DNA of 64,000 nucleotides from Cellulosimicrobium cellulans. Its GTDB lineage: Bacteria; Actinomycetota; Actinomycetes; Actinomycetales; Cellulomonadaceae. The notes beneath the pieces are model-generated. The model did no database searches. It was not told the DNA's origin and saw only the letters and a program-made list of their open reading frames with translations. Below, piece after piece: positions 42,304 to 51,810 of this stretch; the first letter of the stretch is position 1; each line of letters starts with the position of its first letter. The stretch covers positions 124,001 to 188,000 of the forward strand of contig NZ_JAFGYF010000001.1 in assembly GCF_016921195.1 (NCBI RefSeq), in the 5' to 3' direction. Made by a program: the position numbers and the translations under genes.

Positions 42304-42839
42304 AGGTCGAAGCGGGTGGCGCCGTAGGGCTCGGCCGTGCCGAACGCGAAGACACGCTCGGGGAGCAGGCGGTAGACGGCCCAGGGTGGCGGCCCGGCCG
42401 AGGGCGCGCTGAACTCCGCGGTGAGGGCGTCGCCGTCGACGGTCGCGGGCCACCCGTCGGCGCGGAAGCCCGCGGCGACGCGCTCGAGCGCCTCGGGGTC
42501 GGTGACGCGCTCCGCCCGGCCCTCGACGGTGAGGTCGAACGGCTCGGTCGCGACGGTGAGCGTGCACCGGGGGTCGCGGTGCAGGTTGCGGTTCTTGCGC
42601 GTGCCCTCGCCCGAGCACAGGTAGATCTCCTCGTCGAGCACGAGCGCGCCGAACGGCACGACGTGCGGCTTCCCGTCAGGGTCCGTCGTGGCGAGCCACG
42701 TCGTGTGCCGGTTCGGGCCGCCCGCACCGGGCTCCTGGGGGAGCCGGCCGAACAGCGTGTCGTGCACGCGCGCCCACTCGATCGGCGGCGTGCCGTATCC
42801 GTCGAGGTTCTTCACGTCGATGCGGTCGATGGCGTACAT
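42270..42839 (-). CDS. Pyridoxamine 5'-phosphate oxidase-like flavin/F420-binding protein
   Basis: 189 residues. Split-barrel fold shown by HTTWLATTDPDGKPHVVPFGALVLDEEIYLCSGEGTRKNRNLHRDPRCTLTV. This group binds FMN, F420 or haem and includes general-stress oxidoreductases; the cofactor cannot be fixed. AAGGTGAG precedes the ATG. The C-terminal residues ETPGSPR and the stop come from the neighbouring repeat array, so the original end was probably replaced. Confidence 0.85.
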   Translation of the reverse strand: MYAIDRIDVKNLDGYGTPPIEWARVHDTLFGRLPQEPGAGGPNRHTTWLATTDPDGKPHVVPFGALVLDEEIYLCSGEGTRKNRNLHRDPRCTLTVATEPFDLTVEGRAERVTDPEALERVAAGFRADGWPATVDGDALTAEFSAPSAGPPPWAVYRLLPERVFAFGTAEPYGATRFDLAPRETPGSPR

Positions 42840-42946
42840 CTCGGCTCACCTTCGCTCGGGGCGGATGCCTGTACCCGACGAGACCGGCCGCACCACGAGA
42901 ACTCATCGCCGTTCCGGCACCGGTATCGGCGTCGGCATCGACAGAG

Positions 42947-42966
42947 CGATATCGGAATCGATATCG
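42947..42966 (+). promoter_or_regulatory. Repeated CGATATCG sites before the toxin-antitoxin genes
   Basis: The palindrome CGATATCG occurs at 42947-42954 and 42959-42966, 12 bases apart, in a locally AT-richer stretch 26 bases before the antitoxin start. Binding by the antitoxin's own XRE domain would explain it. Confidence 0.5.
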
Positions 42967-42991
42967 GAGGCGCACGGATGCGGCGACGGCG

Positions 42992-43426
42992 GTGCGACGA
43001 GCGCGAGAACGGGCAGGGCTGACGCAGCGGGAGCTCGCCCACGCGTCTGGCGTGTCCCAGCCCGACATCGCGGCGATCGAGGCGGGGCGACGCTCGCCTC
43101 GGCCGGTCACGCTGGAGAGGCTGCTGGCTGCCGCGCAGATCAGACCGTCGGTCGCGCTCGATCGGCACCGGGCCGCGGTTCGTCGTCTCGTCGCCGCCCG
43201 TCGCGGTCATGACCCGCGCGTCTTCGGTTCCGTGGCGCGCGGGACCGATCGACCGGGCTCGGACGTCGACCTCCTCGTGACGATGGAGAGGGGTGCGTCC
43301 GCCTGGGACCTCACGGGCCTCGAGCTGGATCTCGAGGAGCTCCTGGGCGTCCATGTGGACGTCGTGCCCGACGACGGTATCTCCCGGACTCTTCAGCGTG
43401 CGCGCGCCGAGGCGGTCCCGCTGTGA
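42992..43426 (+). CDS. MntA-type nucleotidyltransferase antitoxin fused to an XRE HTH
   Basis: 144 residues. The N-terminal XRE helix-turn-helix (about 4-50: TQRELAHASGVSQPDIAAIEAG) is joined to a minimal nucleotidyltransferase with GSVARGTDRPGSDVDLLV (79-96), the G-S-x10-D-x-D motif with Asp91 and Asp93. MntA enzymes silence the HEPN toxin by adding AMP to its tyrosine. The HTH adds autoregulation in the same chain. The GTG at 42992 lacks a good ribosome binding site; GGAGG at 42966-42970 instead serves an out-of-frame ATG at 42978. Confidence 0.88.
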   Translation: MRRARERAGLTQRELAHASGVSQPDIAAIEAGRRSPRPVTLERLLAAAQIRPSVALDRHRAAVRRLVAARRGHDPRVFGSVARGTDRPGSDVDLLVTMERGASAWDLTGLELDLEELLGVHVDVVPDDGISRTLQRARAEAVPL

Positions 43427-43821
43427 GCGCGCTCGACGACGAGCAGCAGGATCGCGTCGACCGTGCGCTCGCCGACCTCGCATCCTTCGGGCGGTCCGCG
43501 CACCGCATCGTCCAGCGTGGGGAGGCCGCGTTCCTCGACTCGGAGGACGACCTGCTGCGCCGGGCTGGACGTTCGGTGATCGTCGACGTGTCCGCGGTGG
43601 CGGACCGGCTTCCCGACGCCTTCGCAGCACGGTATCCGAACGTCCCGTGGCGCGAGATCAGGGCGACGCGGAACCGGACCGCCCACGAGTACGACGGCGT
43701 CAGCGACCAGATCGTCTGGGAGACGCTGCGGACCCACCTGCCCGACCTGCTCCGGACGCTGGGTGTCGAGCGACCGGAACCGGGACGCGGCCCGGCGTCG
43801 TCCAAGGCCTTGCCGTCGTAG
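43423..43821 (+). CDS. HepT-type HEPN ribonuclease toxin
   Basis: 132 residues, all-helical. The HEPN active-site motif R-x4-H-x-Y is present as RNRTAHEY (83-90), where Tyr90 is the residue AMPylated by MntA in studied systems. GTG at 43423 shares GTGA with the antitoxin stop. In the family the free dimer cleaves RNA (tRNA or mRNA) and stops growth, possibly against phage. Confidence 0.9.
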   Translation: MSALDDEQQDRVDRALADLASFGRSAHRIVQRGEAAFLDSEDDLLRRAGRSVIVDVSAVADRLPDAFAARYPNVPWREIRATRNRTAHEYDGVSDQIVWETLRTHLPDLLRTLGVERPEPGRGPASSKALPS

Positions 43822-43830
43822 CCTGCCGGG

Positions 43831-45297
43831 GTGGACGTAGCGGTGGTGGGGGCGACGGGAGACGTCGGCCGGCAGGTGTGCACGCAGATCGTCGAGCGAC
43901 GCGTGCTCCCGCCGACGGCGCGGCTCCAGCTCGTGGGACGCGCGGGCGGGGCGTCGGGCCGGGCCGTGCACGGGCTGCGCGCGGACCTGGTCGACGCGTA
44001 CGACGAGCACGCGCCGCTGCTCGACGTCGCGCACTCCCCCGAGGACGTCACGGCCGACGTGATCGTCGTCGCCGCGGGACTGACGCCTCCGGCCCGGACG
44101 GGCGCGGACCCCGACCGCCGCGTCCTCGCCGCCACGAACGGCGCCGTGCTCGCCGAGTACGCCGACGCGATCGCGCGGCACGGCTCGGGGCACGAGGTGG
44201 TCGTCGTCGTGACGAACCCCGTGGAGCTCGGCGTGGCGGTCATGGCGGAGCGGCTCGGGCGGCACCGCGTGCTCGGGATGGGCGCGTGGCTCGACACCCT
44301 GCGGTTCCGGCGCGAGCTCGCGGTCGAGCTCGGCGTGCGGCGGCACCGCGTCGGCGGGTTCGTCGCGGGCCAGCACGGCGAGGACGCCGTGCCGCTCTGG
44401 TCGACGGTCCGGGTGAGCGGGCTCGACGCCGACGAGCGCGCGCGGGCCGTCGCGACGCTGCGCCGGGGCCGCACGCTCGACGCGCTGCCCGCGGAGATCG
44501 CGGCCGCGAAGGACGAGCTCGCGCGCGTCGCCGCCGACGACATGGGCGCGGCGTTCGACCTCATCGACACGTGGCCCGCCGACCTGCGGCTCGTCACGCG
44601 CCCATGGATGACGCACCAGTCCGGCGCCAAGACGCCCGCCGGGACGGCCAGCGCGACCGTCGACCTGCTCGAGGTGATCCTCGACGGACGCGAGATCGTC
44701 GTCGCCGGGCAGGTCGCCCTCGACGGCGAGCTCGACGGGAGGCTCACGGGACCCGACGGCGCCCCGCACCGCGGCGTGCTCGGCGTCCCGGTGGTCCTCG
44801 GCCCGGGCGGGTGGACGCGGGTGCTCCTCGACGACCCGCCCGACGACGAGGCGCGCCGCCTCACGCACGCGGCAGACGGCATCGAGCGGATGGTCGCCGC
44901 GAGCACGGTGCCGCGGGACGACCGGCCGGCCGGCCGGGAGAGGGCGCGGACCGGAGCGCCCGTCCCGGGTGCGTCGACCGCGACCGGCGACCGGGCGCCG
45001 TCGGGCCGGGGCGGTGCGGAGGCCGCGTGGGTCGCGACCGTGCACGGCCTCGACCAGCCGGGCACGCTCACCGCGCTGACGGGGGTGTTCTCGACGCGCG
45101 GGGTCAGCTTCGACTCGCTCGCGACGGAGCCGGTGGGCGACGACGGCCCGGCCGGTCGTATCGTCGTGACCTTCCGCGCGACGCCGCGCCGCACGCGGGC
45201 CCTCGAGCGCGCGGTCCGGCGCCTCGCGACGGTCCGGTCCGTCGTGGTCGAGCCCGCGCCGGGTGCCGAGATCTCACAGGGTGGCCCCGCGCGCTGA
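43831..45297 (+). CDS. Lactate/malate-dehydrogenase-like enzyme fused to a C-terminal ACT domain
   Basis: 488 residues. Residues 1-330 match the LDH/MDH fold: NAD loop GATGDVG (7-13), VVVVTNPVELG, the Asp/Arg segment LDTLRFRREL and catalytic His in GQHGEDAVPLWS. A linker of about 45 residues rich in Arg/Ala/Pro leads to an ACT domain (about 390-480: WVATVHGLDQPGTLTALTGVFSTRGVSFDSLAT), which resembles the regulatory ACT of IlvH. ACT domains bind amino acids, so allosteric control of a 2-hydroxyacid dehydrogenase is the simple reading. TAGCCT six bases before the GTG suggests a leaderless transcript. Confidence 0.85.
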   Translation: MDVAVVGATGDVGRQVCTQIVERRVLPPTARLQLVGRAGGASGRAVHGLRADLVDAYDEHAPLLDVAHSPEDVTADVIVVAAGLTPPARTGADPDRRVLAATNGAVLAEYADAIARHGSGHEVVVVVTNPVELGVAVMAERLGRHRVLGMGAWLDTLRFRRELAVELGVRRHRVGGFVAGQHGEDAVPLWSTVRVSGLDADERARAVATLRRGRTLDALPAEIAAAKDELARVAADDMGAAFDLIDTWPADLRLVTRPWMTHQSGAKTPAGTASATVDLLEVILDGREIVVAGQVALDGELDGRLTGPDGAPHRGVLGVPVVLGPGGWTRVLLDDPPDDEARRLTHAADGIERMVAASTVPRDDRPAGRERARTGAPVPGASTATGDRAPSGRGGAEAAWVATVHGLDQPGTLTALTGVFSTRGVSFDSLATEPVGDDGPAGRIVVTFRATPRRTRALERAVRRLATVRSVVVEPAPGAEISQGGPAR

Positions 45298-45417
45298 GCG
45301 ACCCCGGTAACGAGGTCGCTCCCGGGCGGGAACGCGGTCGAAACCGCCGCTTCCTAGCGTGGGACGCGCCGTCGGGCACTCCCCTGCCGCGACGCCGCCC
45401 CAGAGACCGGAGCCGCC

Positions 45418-46281
45418 ATGTCCTACGTCAAGCCCGCCGAGCTCGTCCCGACGATCATCGACGCCGGCGCCAACAAGGTCCTGCTGTCCACGCGCGACAC
45501 GCTCGTGCGCTCGACGATGGGCGGCGCGATCCTCGCGATCGCCGCCGCGTTCGCGGTGACGGTCACGGTCACCACGGGCCACGCGATCCTCGGCGCCGTC
45601 CTCTTCCCGGTCGGGTTCATCCTGCTGTACCTGCTCGGGTACGACCTGCTCACCGGCATGTTCGTCCTCGCCCCGCTGGCCTGGCTCGACAGGCGGCCCG
45701 GCGTCACGCTGCGCGGCGTCCTGCGCAACTGGGGCCTGGTGTTCGTCGGGAACTTCCTCGGCGCGTTCGCCGTCGCCGTGATGATGGCGATCGTCGTCAC
45801 CTACGGGTTCGACACCCCGCCCAACGAGGTCGGCCAGGCGATCGGGCACATCGGCGAGGGCCGCACGGTCGGGTACGCGGAGCACGGGGCGTCGGGCATG
45901 CTCACGCTGTTCGTGCGCGGCATGCTGTGCAACTGGATGGTCTCCATGGGCGTCATCGGCGCGATGCTCGCGAAGGACGTGCCCGGCAAGGCGATCGCGA
46001 TGTGGATGCCCGTGATGCTCTTCTTCTTCATGGCGTTCGAGCACTCGATCGTCAACATGTTCCTGTTCCCGTCCGGGCTGCTGCTCGGGGGCGAGTTCAC
46101 GATCATGGACTACCTCGTCTGGAACGAGATCCCCACGGTGCTCGGCAACCTCGTCGGCGGCCTGCTCCTCACCGGACTCCCGCTCTACCTCACCTACGGC
46201 CGCCCGGCGTCGCGCCGCTCGGCCCAGGAGCCCCAGCCGGGCCCGACGGCGGAGCGCGAGCTCGTCTCCGAGCCCGCCTGA
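45418..46281 (+). CDS. Formate/nitrite transporter family channel (FNT)
   Basis: 287 residues with six hydrophobic helices. FNT markers include GAVLFPVGFILLYLLGYDLLTGMF and GMLCNWMVSMGVIGAM, with the pore region and FFFMAFEHSIVNMF, which carries the central His. It moves formate, nitrite, lactate or hydrosulfide across the membrane. A dehydrogenase for 2-hydroxyacids lies 120 bases upstream, so lactate is a candidate substrate (inference). Confidence 0.92.
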   Translation: MSYVKPAELVPTIIDAGANKVLLSTRDTLVRSTMGGAILAIAAAFAVTVTVTTGHAILGAVLFPVGFILLYLLGYDLLTGMFVLAPLAWLDRRPGVTLRGVLRNWGLVFVGNFLGAFAVAVMMAIVVTYGFDTPPNEVGQAIGHIGEGRTVGYAEHGASGMLTLFVRGMLCNWMVSMGVIGAMLAKDVPGKAIAMWMPVMLFFFMAFEHSIVNMFLFPSGLLLGGEFTIMDYLVWNEIPTVLGNLVGGLLLTGLPLYLTYGRPASRRSAQEPQPGPTAERELVSEPA

Positions 46282-46293
46282 CCCACGGCCGGG

Positions 46294-46659
46294 TCAGCGC
46301 CGGCGGTCGACCTGGCGGCGCACGGCGCGGGTCCCGACGACGAGACCCCCGAGCGTGAGGGCGAGCGTCAACCCGGCCGCGACGAGGACGAGGGCGAGGC
46401 CCGCGTCGTCGCCGACGAGGAGCAGCACCGGGGCCGCTGCGACGAGCACCCAGCCGGCGGCCTCGCTCAGCGGTCGGGCCGCCCGGTGGGCGGTCCGCCA
46501 GGCCTCGTCGCTCGCGAGCGTCGTCGCGGTGCGGATCCCGGCGACCTGGTTGCGTCCCACGCGCCCGGACGCGGTCGCCCGGGCGCACCAGACGAGCAGG
46601 AGACCCGCGCCCGCGAGCACGAGCAGGAGCACGACGTCGGCCCAGGTGTCGGCGGTCAC
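46294..46659 (-). CDS. SdpI-family-like small membrane protein
   Basis: 121 residues from GTG 46659 ([29 protein letters not shown]). Helices at about 8-26, 65-80 and 85-105; the stretch [33 protein letters not shown] matches the conserved segment of SdpI/YhfL proteins (GIRT, W..H). Function unknown; SdpI itself gives immunity to the SdpC toxin in Bacillus. An in-frame GTG three codons earlier is possible. Confidence 0.75.
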   Translation of the reverse strand: MTADTWADVVLLLVLAGAGLLLVWCARATASGRVGRNQVAGIRTATTLASDEAWRTAHRAARPLSEAAGWVLVAAAPVLLLVGDDAGLALVLVAAGLTLALTLGGLVVGTRAVRRQVDRRR

Positions 46660-46792
46660 GGCACCCACCCTGCCACGACCGCTCCGGTACGGACGGGTTC
46701 GCAGGGAGCGCGGAGACGTTCCGGACGTCGCGACGGCGGGAGGCGCCCGCCCGGTATGATCGAGCGCACAACTGCAGTAGCCGCCCGAACCA

Positions 46793-47045
46793 CGACGGGA
46801 GAGCTCGGCACCTGGTCTCAGCGGACCGGCGCCGGCGCCGAAGGAGCAAACCCTCCCCGGGAATCTCTCAGGCCCCCGTACCGTCGAGGTGAGGCAACTC
46901 TGGAAAGCGGCCGCGCGCTCGTCGGACCTCCGGCGGCCTCGGCCCACCGACGGTGCAAGTCGGCGCGCCCCGGCCCTCACGGGCATGGCGGACCGGCAAA
47001 ACTCTCAGGTCGACGCGTGCGTCCGATGACAGAGCGGGGAGGGAC
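46793..47045 (+). promoter_or_regulatory. Tandem glycine riboswitch
   Basis: Two aptamers in series. The first (about 46793-46888) has CGACGGGAGAG, GCCGAAGGAGCAAACCC and AATCTCTCAGGCCCC; the second (about 46885-47030) has GAGGTGAGGCAACTCTGGAAAG, GTGCAAGTCGGCG and GGCAAAACTCTCAGGTC, then GATGACAGAGCGGGG. These are the conserved blocks of the gcvT-type element. TATGAT (46755-46760) is a likely -10. Glycine binding should switch on gcvPTH. Confidence 0.95.
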
Positions 47046-47076
47046 CCGCCGCCGTCCCCTCCACCGGGAGTCCCTC

Positions 47077-50000
47077 GTGACCCAGCCGTCCTTCGACCCC
47101 AGCTCACGGCACAACGCCGCGACCGGCGCGTTCGCGCCGCGCCACCTCGGCCCGCGCGGGCGCGAGGTGGGCGCCATGCTCGACCAGCTCGGCTACGTTT
47201 CGCTCGACGCGCTCGTCGACGCGGCCGTCCCGGCGTCGATCCGCACCGACCGCCCTCTCGACCTCCCGGCGGCGCGCACCGAGACCGAGGTGCTGGACCA
47301 CCTGCGCGCGCTGGCCGCCAAGAACGTCGTCAAGACGCAGATGATCGGGCTCGGCTACTACGGCACCGTCACTCCCCCGGTGATCCGCCGCAACGTCCTC
47401 GAGTCCCCCGCCTGGTACACGGCGTACACCCCGTACCAGCCGGAGATCTCGCAGGGCCGTCTGGAGGCTCTCCTCAACTTCCAGCAGGTCGTCGAGGACC
47501 TCACGGGCCTGGACGTCGCGAACGCGTCGCTCCTCGACGAGGCCACTGCGGTCGCCGAGGCCGTCGCGCTCATGTGGCGCGCGTCGCGCGCGAAGAGCGG
47601 CTACGTGGTCCTCGACGCCGACCTCTTCCCGCAGACGCTCGCGGTCACGCTCGGTCGCGCGCACGCCGTCGGCCTGCCCGTCGTGGTCGCGGACCTGTCG
47701 GGTGGCCTGGAGGCCGGCCTCGCCGCGGCGCGTCTTGCGGGGGCCTTTCCCGCCGGGGTGGACGACGACGCGCAGCTCGTGGGCGTCGTCGTCCAGCAGT
47801 CGGGGGCGTCGGGGCGCGTCGTCGACTGGCGTCCGGTGGTCGCGGAGGCCAAGGACGCGGGCGCGCTCGTCACCGTGGCGAGCGACCTGCTGGCCCTGAC
47901 GCTGCTGGTCTCGCCCGGCGAGCTCGGCGCCGACGTGTCGGTGGGCTCTGCCCAGCGGTTCGGCGTCCCGCTGTTCTACGGCGGCCCGCACGCCGCGTTC
48001 ATGGCGGTGCGCAAGGGCCTCGAGCGCTCGCTGCCCGGCCGCCTCGTGGGCGTCTCGATCGACGCCGACGGCGACACCGCCTACCGCCTCGCGCTCCAGA
48101 CCCGCGAGCAGCACATCCGCCGCGAGAAGGCGACGAGCAACATCTGCACCGCGCAGGCGCTCCTCGCCATCGTGGCGTCGATGTACGCCGTCTACCACGG
48201 CCCCGACGGTCTCCGGGCGATCGCCGAGCGCACGCACGCGCACGCCACGACCGTCGCGGACTCCCTGCGCGCGGGCGGCGTCACCGTCGAGCACGACACC
48301 TTCTTCGACACCGTCCGCACCTTCGTCCCCGGCCGCGCGGACGCGGTCGTCGCCGCCGCGGCGGCCGCGGGGGTGAACCTGTACAACCCTGATGCCGACC
48401 ATGTACAGATCGCCTGCGACGAGACGACGACCTCCGCGACTCTCGCCACAGTGCTACAGGCCTTCGGCCTCACGGACCAGGCCTCTACCTCGTCGGACCA
48501 GGCCTCTACCTCGCGAGGTCGAGGCGTGGTCACGAGCGGTGGTGAGGCGGACGGCGCGGTCGCTTCGCTCGCCGGAACCGACCGTGGGCTCCCGACGTGG
48601 GCACGACGCGCGACGGAGTACCTCCAGCACCCGATCTTCCACCTGCACCGCTCCGAGACCTCGATGCTGCGCTACCTGCGCCGGCTCTCGGACAAGGACC
48701 TGGCGCTGGACCGGACGATGATCCCGCTGGGCTCGTGCACCATGAAGCTCAACGCCACGGCGGAGATAGAGGCGATCTCCTGGCCGGAGTTCGCGGACCT
48801 CCACCCGTTCGTGCCTGCTGACCAGGCGCTCGGCTACGCGGAGCTCATCGGCGGCCTGGAGTCCGCGCTGGCGGAGATCACGGGGTACGCGGGGGTCTCG
48901 GTGCAGCCGAACGCGGGGTCGCAGGGCGAGTTCGCGGGCCTGCTGGCGATCCGCGACTACCACGTGTCGCGCGGCGAGACCGAGCGCGACGTCTGCCTCA
49001 TCCCGGCGTCGGCGCACGGGACGAACGCGGCGTCGGCGGCTCTGGCGGGTCTGCGGGTCGACGTGGTGAGGACGGCCGAGAGCGGCGAGGTGGACCTCGA
49101 CGACCTGCGCGCCAAGCTCGCCGACCACGGTCCCCGGGTCGCCGCGATCATGATCACGTACCCGTCGACGCACGGCGTCTACGAGGAGCACGTGCGCGAG
49201 GTCTGCGACCTCGTACATGAAGCCGGTGGTCAGGTGTACATCGACGGCGCCAACCTCAACGCGCTCGTCGGCCTCGCGCGCCCGGGCGAGTTCGGCGGCG
49301 ACGTGTCGCACCTGAACCTGCACAAGACGTTCTGCATCCCGCACGGCGGGGGAGGGCCCGGCGTCGGCCCGGTCGCCGTCGCCGAGCACCTCGTCCCGTT
49401 CCTCCCCGGCGACCCGCTCGCGCCGGGAGCGGCCACCCCCGTCTCGGCGACGCGGTACGGCTCGGCCGGGATCCTGCCGATCTCGTACGCGTACGTCGCG
49501 CTCATGGGTCCGGACGGGCTGACGGAGGCGACGAAGACGGCGGTGCTCACGGCGAACTACGTCGCGAGCCGCCTCGCCGACCACTACCCGGTGCTGTACA
49601 CCGGGCCGAACGGCCTGGTCGCGCACGAGTGCATCCTCGACCTGCGCCCGATCACGGCCGAGACCGGCGTGACGGCGGAGGACGTCGCCAAGCGCCTCAT
49701 GGACTACGGGTTCCACGCGCCGACGCTGTCGTTCCCGGTCGCGGGCACGCTCATGGTCGAGCCGACCGAGAGCGAGGACCTGGCGGAGCTCGACCGGTTC
49801 GTCGACGCCCTCGTCGCGATCCGCGGCGAGATCGACGCCGTCGCGTCGGGCCGCTGGGCCGTCGAGGAGTCCCCGCTGCGCGGTGCGCCGCACACGGCGG
49901 CGGCGCTCGTCGCGGAGACGTGGGACAAGCCGTACTCGCGCGAGCTCGCGGCATACCCGGTCGCGAGCCTGCGGTCCGGCAAGTACTGGCCGCCGGTGCG

Positions 50001-50085
50001 CCGCATCGACGGCGCGCGGGGCGACCGCAACCTCGTGTGCTCGTGCCCGCCCCTGGAGTCCTACGTGACGGGAGACCTCGCATGA
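47077..50085 (+). CDS. gcvP: Glycine dehydrogenase (decarboxylating), P protein
   Basis: 1002 residues, full-length fused P1+P2 type. It decarboxylates glycine and passes the aminomethyl group to the H-protein lipoyl arm. The PLP lysine is Lys750 in [28 protein letters not shown] and [10 protein letters not shown] are other active-site segments of the C-terminal half. GTG 47077 with GGGAG seven bases upstream starts the protein after the riboswitch. Residues 466-486 ([13 protein letters not shown] region) are encoded by a palindromic repeat inserted in the junction between the two halves; the frame is kept. The stop overlaps gcvT (ATGA). Confidence 0.96.
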   Translation: MTQPSFDPSSRHNAATGAFAPRHLGPRGREVGAMLDQLGYVSLDALVDAAVPASIRTDRPLDLPAARTETEVLDHLRALAAKNVVKTQMIGLGYYGTVTPPVIRRNVLESPAWYTAYTPYQPEISQGRLEALLNFQQVVEDLTGLDVANASLLDEATAVAEAVALMWRASRAKSGYVVLDADLFPQTLAVTLGRAHAVGLPVVVADLSGGLEAGLAAARLAGAFPAGVDDDAQLVGVVVQQSGASGRVVDWRPVVAEAKDAGALVTVASDLLALTLLVSPGELGADVSVGSAQRFGVPLFYGGPHAAFMAVRKGLERSLPGRLVGVSIDADGDTAYRLALQTREQHIRREKATSNICTAQALLAIVASMYAVYHGPDGLRAIAERTHAHATTVADSLRAGGVTVEHDTFFDTVRTFVPGRADAVVAAAAAAGVNLYNPDADHVQIACDETTTSATLATVLQAFGLTDQASTSSDQASTSRGRGVVTSGGEADGAVASLAGTDRGLPTWARRATEYLQHPIFHLHRSETSMLRYLRRLSDKDLALDRTMIPLGSCTMKLNATAEIEAISWPEFADLHPFVPADQALGYAELIGGLESALAEITGYAGVSVQPNAGSQGEFAGLLAIRDYHVSRGETERDVCLIPASAHGTNAASAALAGLRVDVVRTAESGEVDLDDLRAKLADHGPRVAAIMITYPSTHGVYEEHVREVCDLVHEAGGQVYIDGANLNALVGLARPGEFGGDVSHLNLHKTFCIPHGGGGPGVGPVAVAEHLVPFLPGDPLAPGAATPVSATRYGSAGILPISYAYVALMGPDGLTEATKTAVLTANYVASRLADHYPVLYTGPNGLVAHECILDLRPITAETGVTAEDVAKRLMDYGFHAPTLSFPVAGTLMVEPTESEDLAELDRFVDALVAIRGEIDAVASGRWAVEESPLRGAPHTAAALVAETWDKPYSRELAAYPVASLRSGKYWPPVRRIDGARGDRNLVCSCPPLESYVTGDLA
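48473..48533. repeat. In-frame palindromic repeat inside gcvP, 21-base period
   Basis: Two direct units (core GGACCAGGCCTCTACCTCG) start at 48473 and 48494, 21 bases apart, and an inverted copy runs 48513-48533. On the minus strand the unit reads CGAGGTAGAGGCCTGGTC, clearly related to the CGAGGTAGAACCGTGG unit of the array at 42141-42303. Coding frame is not disturbed. Confidence 0.85.
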
Positions 50086-51308
50086 CCGACAGCACGGAGC
50101 AGCAGACCAGCGGGCCCGGCGGGCCGACCGAGAAGCACAGCCCGCTGCACGACGAGCACGTCGCGCTGGGCGCGAACCTCACGAGCTTCGGCGGCTGGCT
50201 CATGCCGCTGCGCTACACGTCCGACCTCGCCGAGCACCGTGCGGTCCGGGAGGCCGCGGGCCTGTTCGACCTGTCGCACATGGGCGAGATCGAGGTCGCC
50301 GGACCGCAGGCGGCGGCCGCGCTGGACCACGCGCTCGTGGGCGACCTCAGCGCGGTGGTGCCCGGGCGGGCGCGCTACACGATGATCTGCCAGGAGGACG
50401 GGGCGGTCCTGGACGACCTCGTCGTGTACCGGCTGGACGAGGAGCGGTTCCTCGTCGTCGCGAACGCGGGGAACGCGGACCTCGTCGCGCGCGAGCTCGC
50501 GACCCGTGCCGCGGGCTTCGACGCCACGGTCGACGACCAGGGTGCGCGGACGGCGCTCGTCGCGGTGCAGGGCCCTCGCGCCGAGGAGATCGTCGTGGGC
50601 CTGACGGACGAGGCGGAACCTGCCGCCGAGACGGTGCGCGCGATGAAGTACTACGCAGCCGCCCCCCTCGCGCTGCGGACCGCCGCCGGCCCGGTGGAGG
50701 CGCTCGTCGCGCGCACCGGGTACACGGGCGAGGACGGCTTCGAGCTGTTCGTGCCGGCCGACCGCGCCACGGACCTGTGGCGCACGGTGCTCGCCGCCGG
50801 TGCGCCGCTGGGTCTCGTGCCGGCCGGCCTCTCCGCGCGCGACTCGCTGCGGCTCGAGGCGGGGATGCCGTTGTACGGGCACGAGCTCGACACCACGACG
50901 ACCCCGTACGAGGCGGGCCTCGGACGCGTGGTGAAGCTCGACAAGGTCGCCGCCGACGGCACGCCGCTCGAGTTCGTCGGTCGGGCCGCGCTCGCGGCGC
51001 GCCGGGCGTCCGCGCCCGCGCGCGTGCTCGTCGGCCTCAAGGGCCTGGGGCGCCGTCCCGCCCGGGCGGGGTACGCCGTCGTGCTCACCGACGCCGAGCC
51101 CGGGGGAGCGGTGGGGGAGTCCGCGCGCCGGGTCGGCACCGTGACCTCGGGGGCGCCCTCGCCGACGCTGGGCCACCCGATCGCGCTCGCGTACGTGACG
51201 CCGGAGCTCTCGGCGGAGGGCACCGAGCTCGCCGTCGACGTGCGCGGCCGCGCGGAGCCCGTGGTGGTCGTGCCGCTCCCGTTCTACCGTCGTCCCCAGC
51301 AGTCCTGA
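50082..51308 (+). CDS. gcvT: Aminomethyltransferase, glycine cleavage T protein
   Basis: 408 residues. Typical T-protein segments: [71 protein letters not shown] and [21 protein letters not shown]. It releases ammonia and transfers the one-carbon unit to tetrahydrofolate. ATG overlaps the gcvP stop, so the two are translationally coupled. Confidence 0.96.
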   Translation: MTDSTEQQTSGPGGPTEKHSPLHDEHVALGANLTSFGGWLMPLRYTSDLAEHRAVREAAGLFDLSHMGEIEVAGPQAAAALDHALVGDLSAVVPGRARYTMICQEDGAVLDDLVVYRLDEERFLVVANAGNADLVARELATRAAGFDATVDDQGARTALVAVQGPRAEEIVVGLTDEAEPAAETVRAMKYYAAAPLALRTAAGPVEALVARTGYTGEDGFELFVPADRATDLWRTVLAAGAPLGLVPAGLSARDSLRLEAGMPLYGHELDTTTTPYEAGLGRVVKLDKVAADGTPLEFVGRAALAARRASAPARVLVGLKGLGRRPARAGYAVVLTDAEPGGAVGESARRVGTVTSGAPSPTLGHPIALAYVTPELSAEGTELAVDVRGRAEPVVVVPLPFYRRPQQS

Positions 51309-51345
51309 CCCGCCCCAGCCGTCCCAGAGCTCGAAGGAGAACCCC

Positions 51346-51723
51346 ATGACCGAGGCCCAGTTCCCGGCCCACCTGCAGTACACGGCGGAGCACGAGTGGA
51401 TCGACGGTTCGGACCCGGCCGTCGTCGGCATCACGGCGACGGCCGCCGAGGCGCTCGGTGACATCGTCTACCTGGAGCTGCCGGAGGTGGGCTCCGAGGT
51501 GACGGCGGGCAGCGTCATCGGCGAGGTGGAGTCCACCAAGTCGGTGTCGGAGCTCTTCTCGCCCGTCACGGGCACCGTCGTGGAGGTGAACCATGCCGCG
51601 ATCGACGACCCGGCGGTCGTGAACTCCGACCCGTACACCGACGGCTGGCTGTTCAAGGTGGACGTCGTGGAGACGGGCGACCTGCTCACCCCGGACCAGT
51701 ACGCAGCGCACGTCGGGAACTGA
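51346..51723 (+). CDS. gcvH: Glycine cleavage H protein
   Basis: 125 residues. The lipoylation site is Lys65 in GEVESTKSVSELFSP; YTAEHEWI and NSDPYTDGWLFKV are further family marks. It shuttles the aminomethyl group between P, T and L proteins. GAAGGAG precedes the ATG, 37 bases after gcvT. No L protein gene (lpd) is in the window. Confidence 0.97.
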   Translation: MTEAQFPAHLQYTAEHEWIDGSDPAVVGITATAAEALGDIVYLELPEVGSEVTAGSVIGEVESTKSVSELFSPVTGTVVEVNHAAIDDPAVVNSDPYTDGWLFKVDVVETGDLLTPDQYAAHVGN

Positions 51724-51762
51724 TCTGGTCGACAAAGTGTGACGCAGATCACACCTCTCAAT

Positions 51763-51810
51763 CGGCGTCGGACGGCGTGTGGAGTCCTTCCACCGCGTCG
51801 TCCGACGCCG
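51763..51810 (+). terminator. Terminator of the gcvPTH operon
   Basis: A 12-pair outer stem (51763-51774 with 51799-51810) has an inner region that can add TGGA/TCCA pairs. It starts 40 bases after the gcvH stop. The remaining 51811-52009 holds the promoter region of the next gene and no other feature I can support. Confidence 0.75.
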
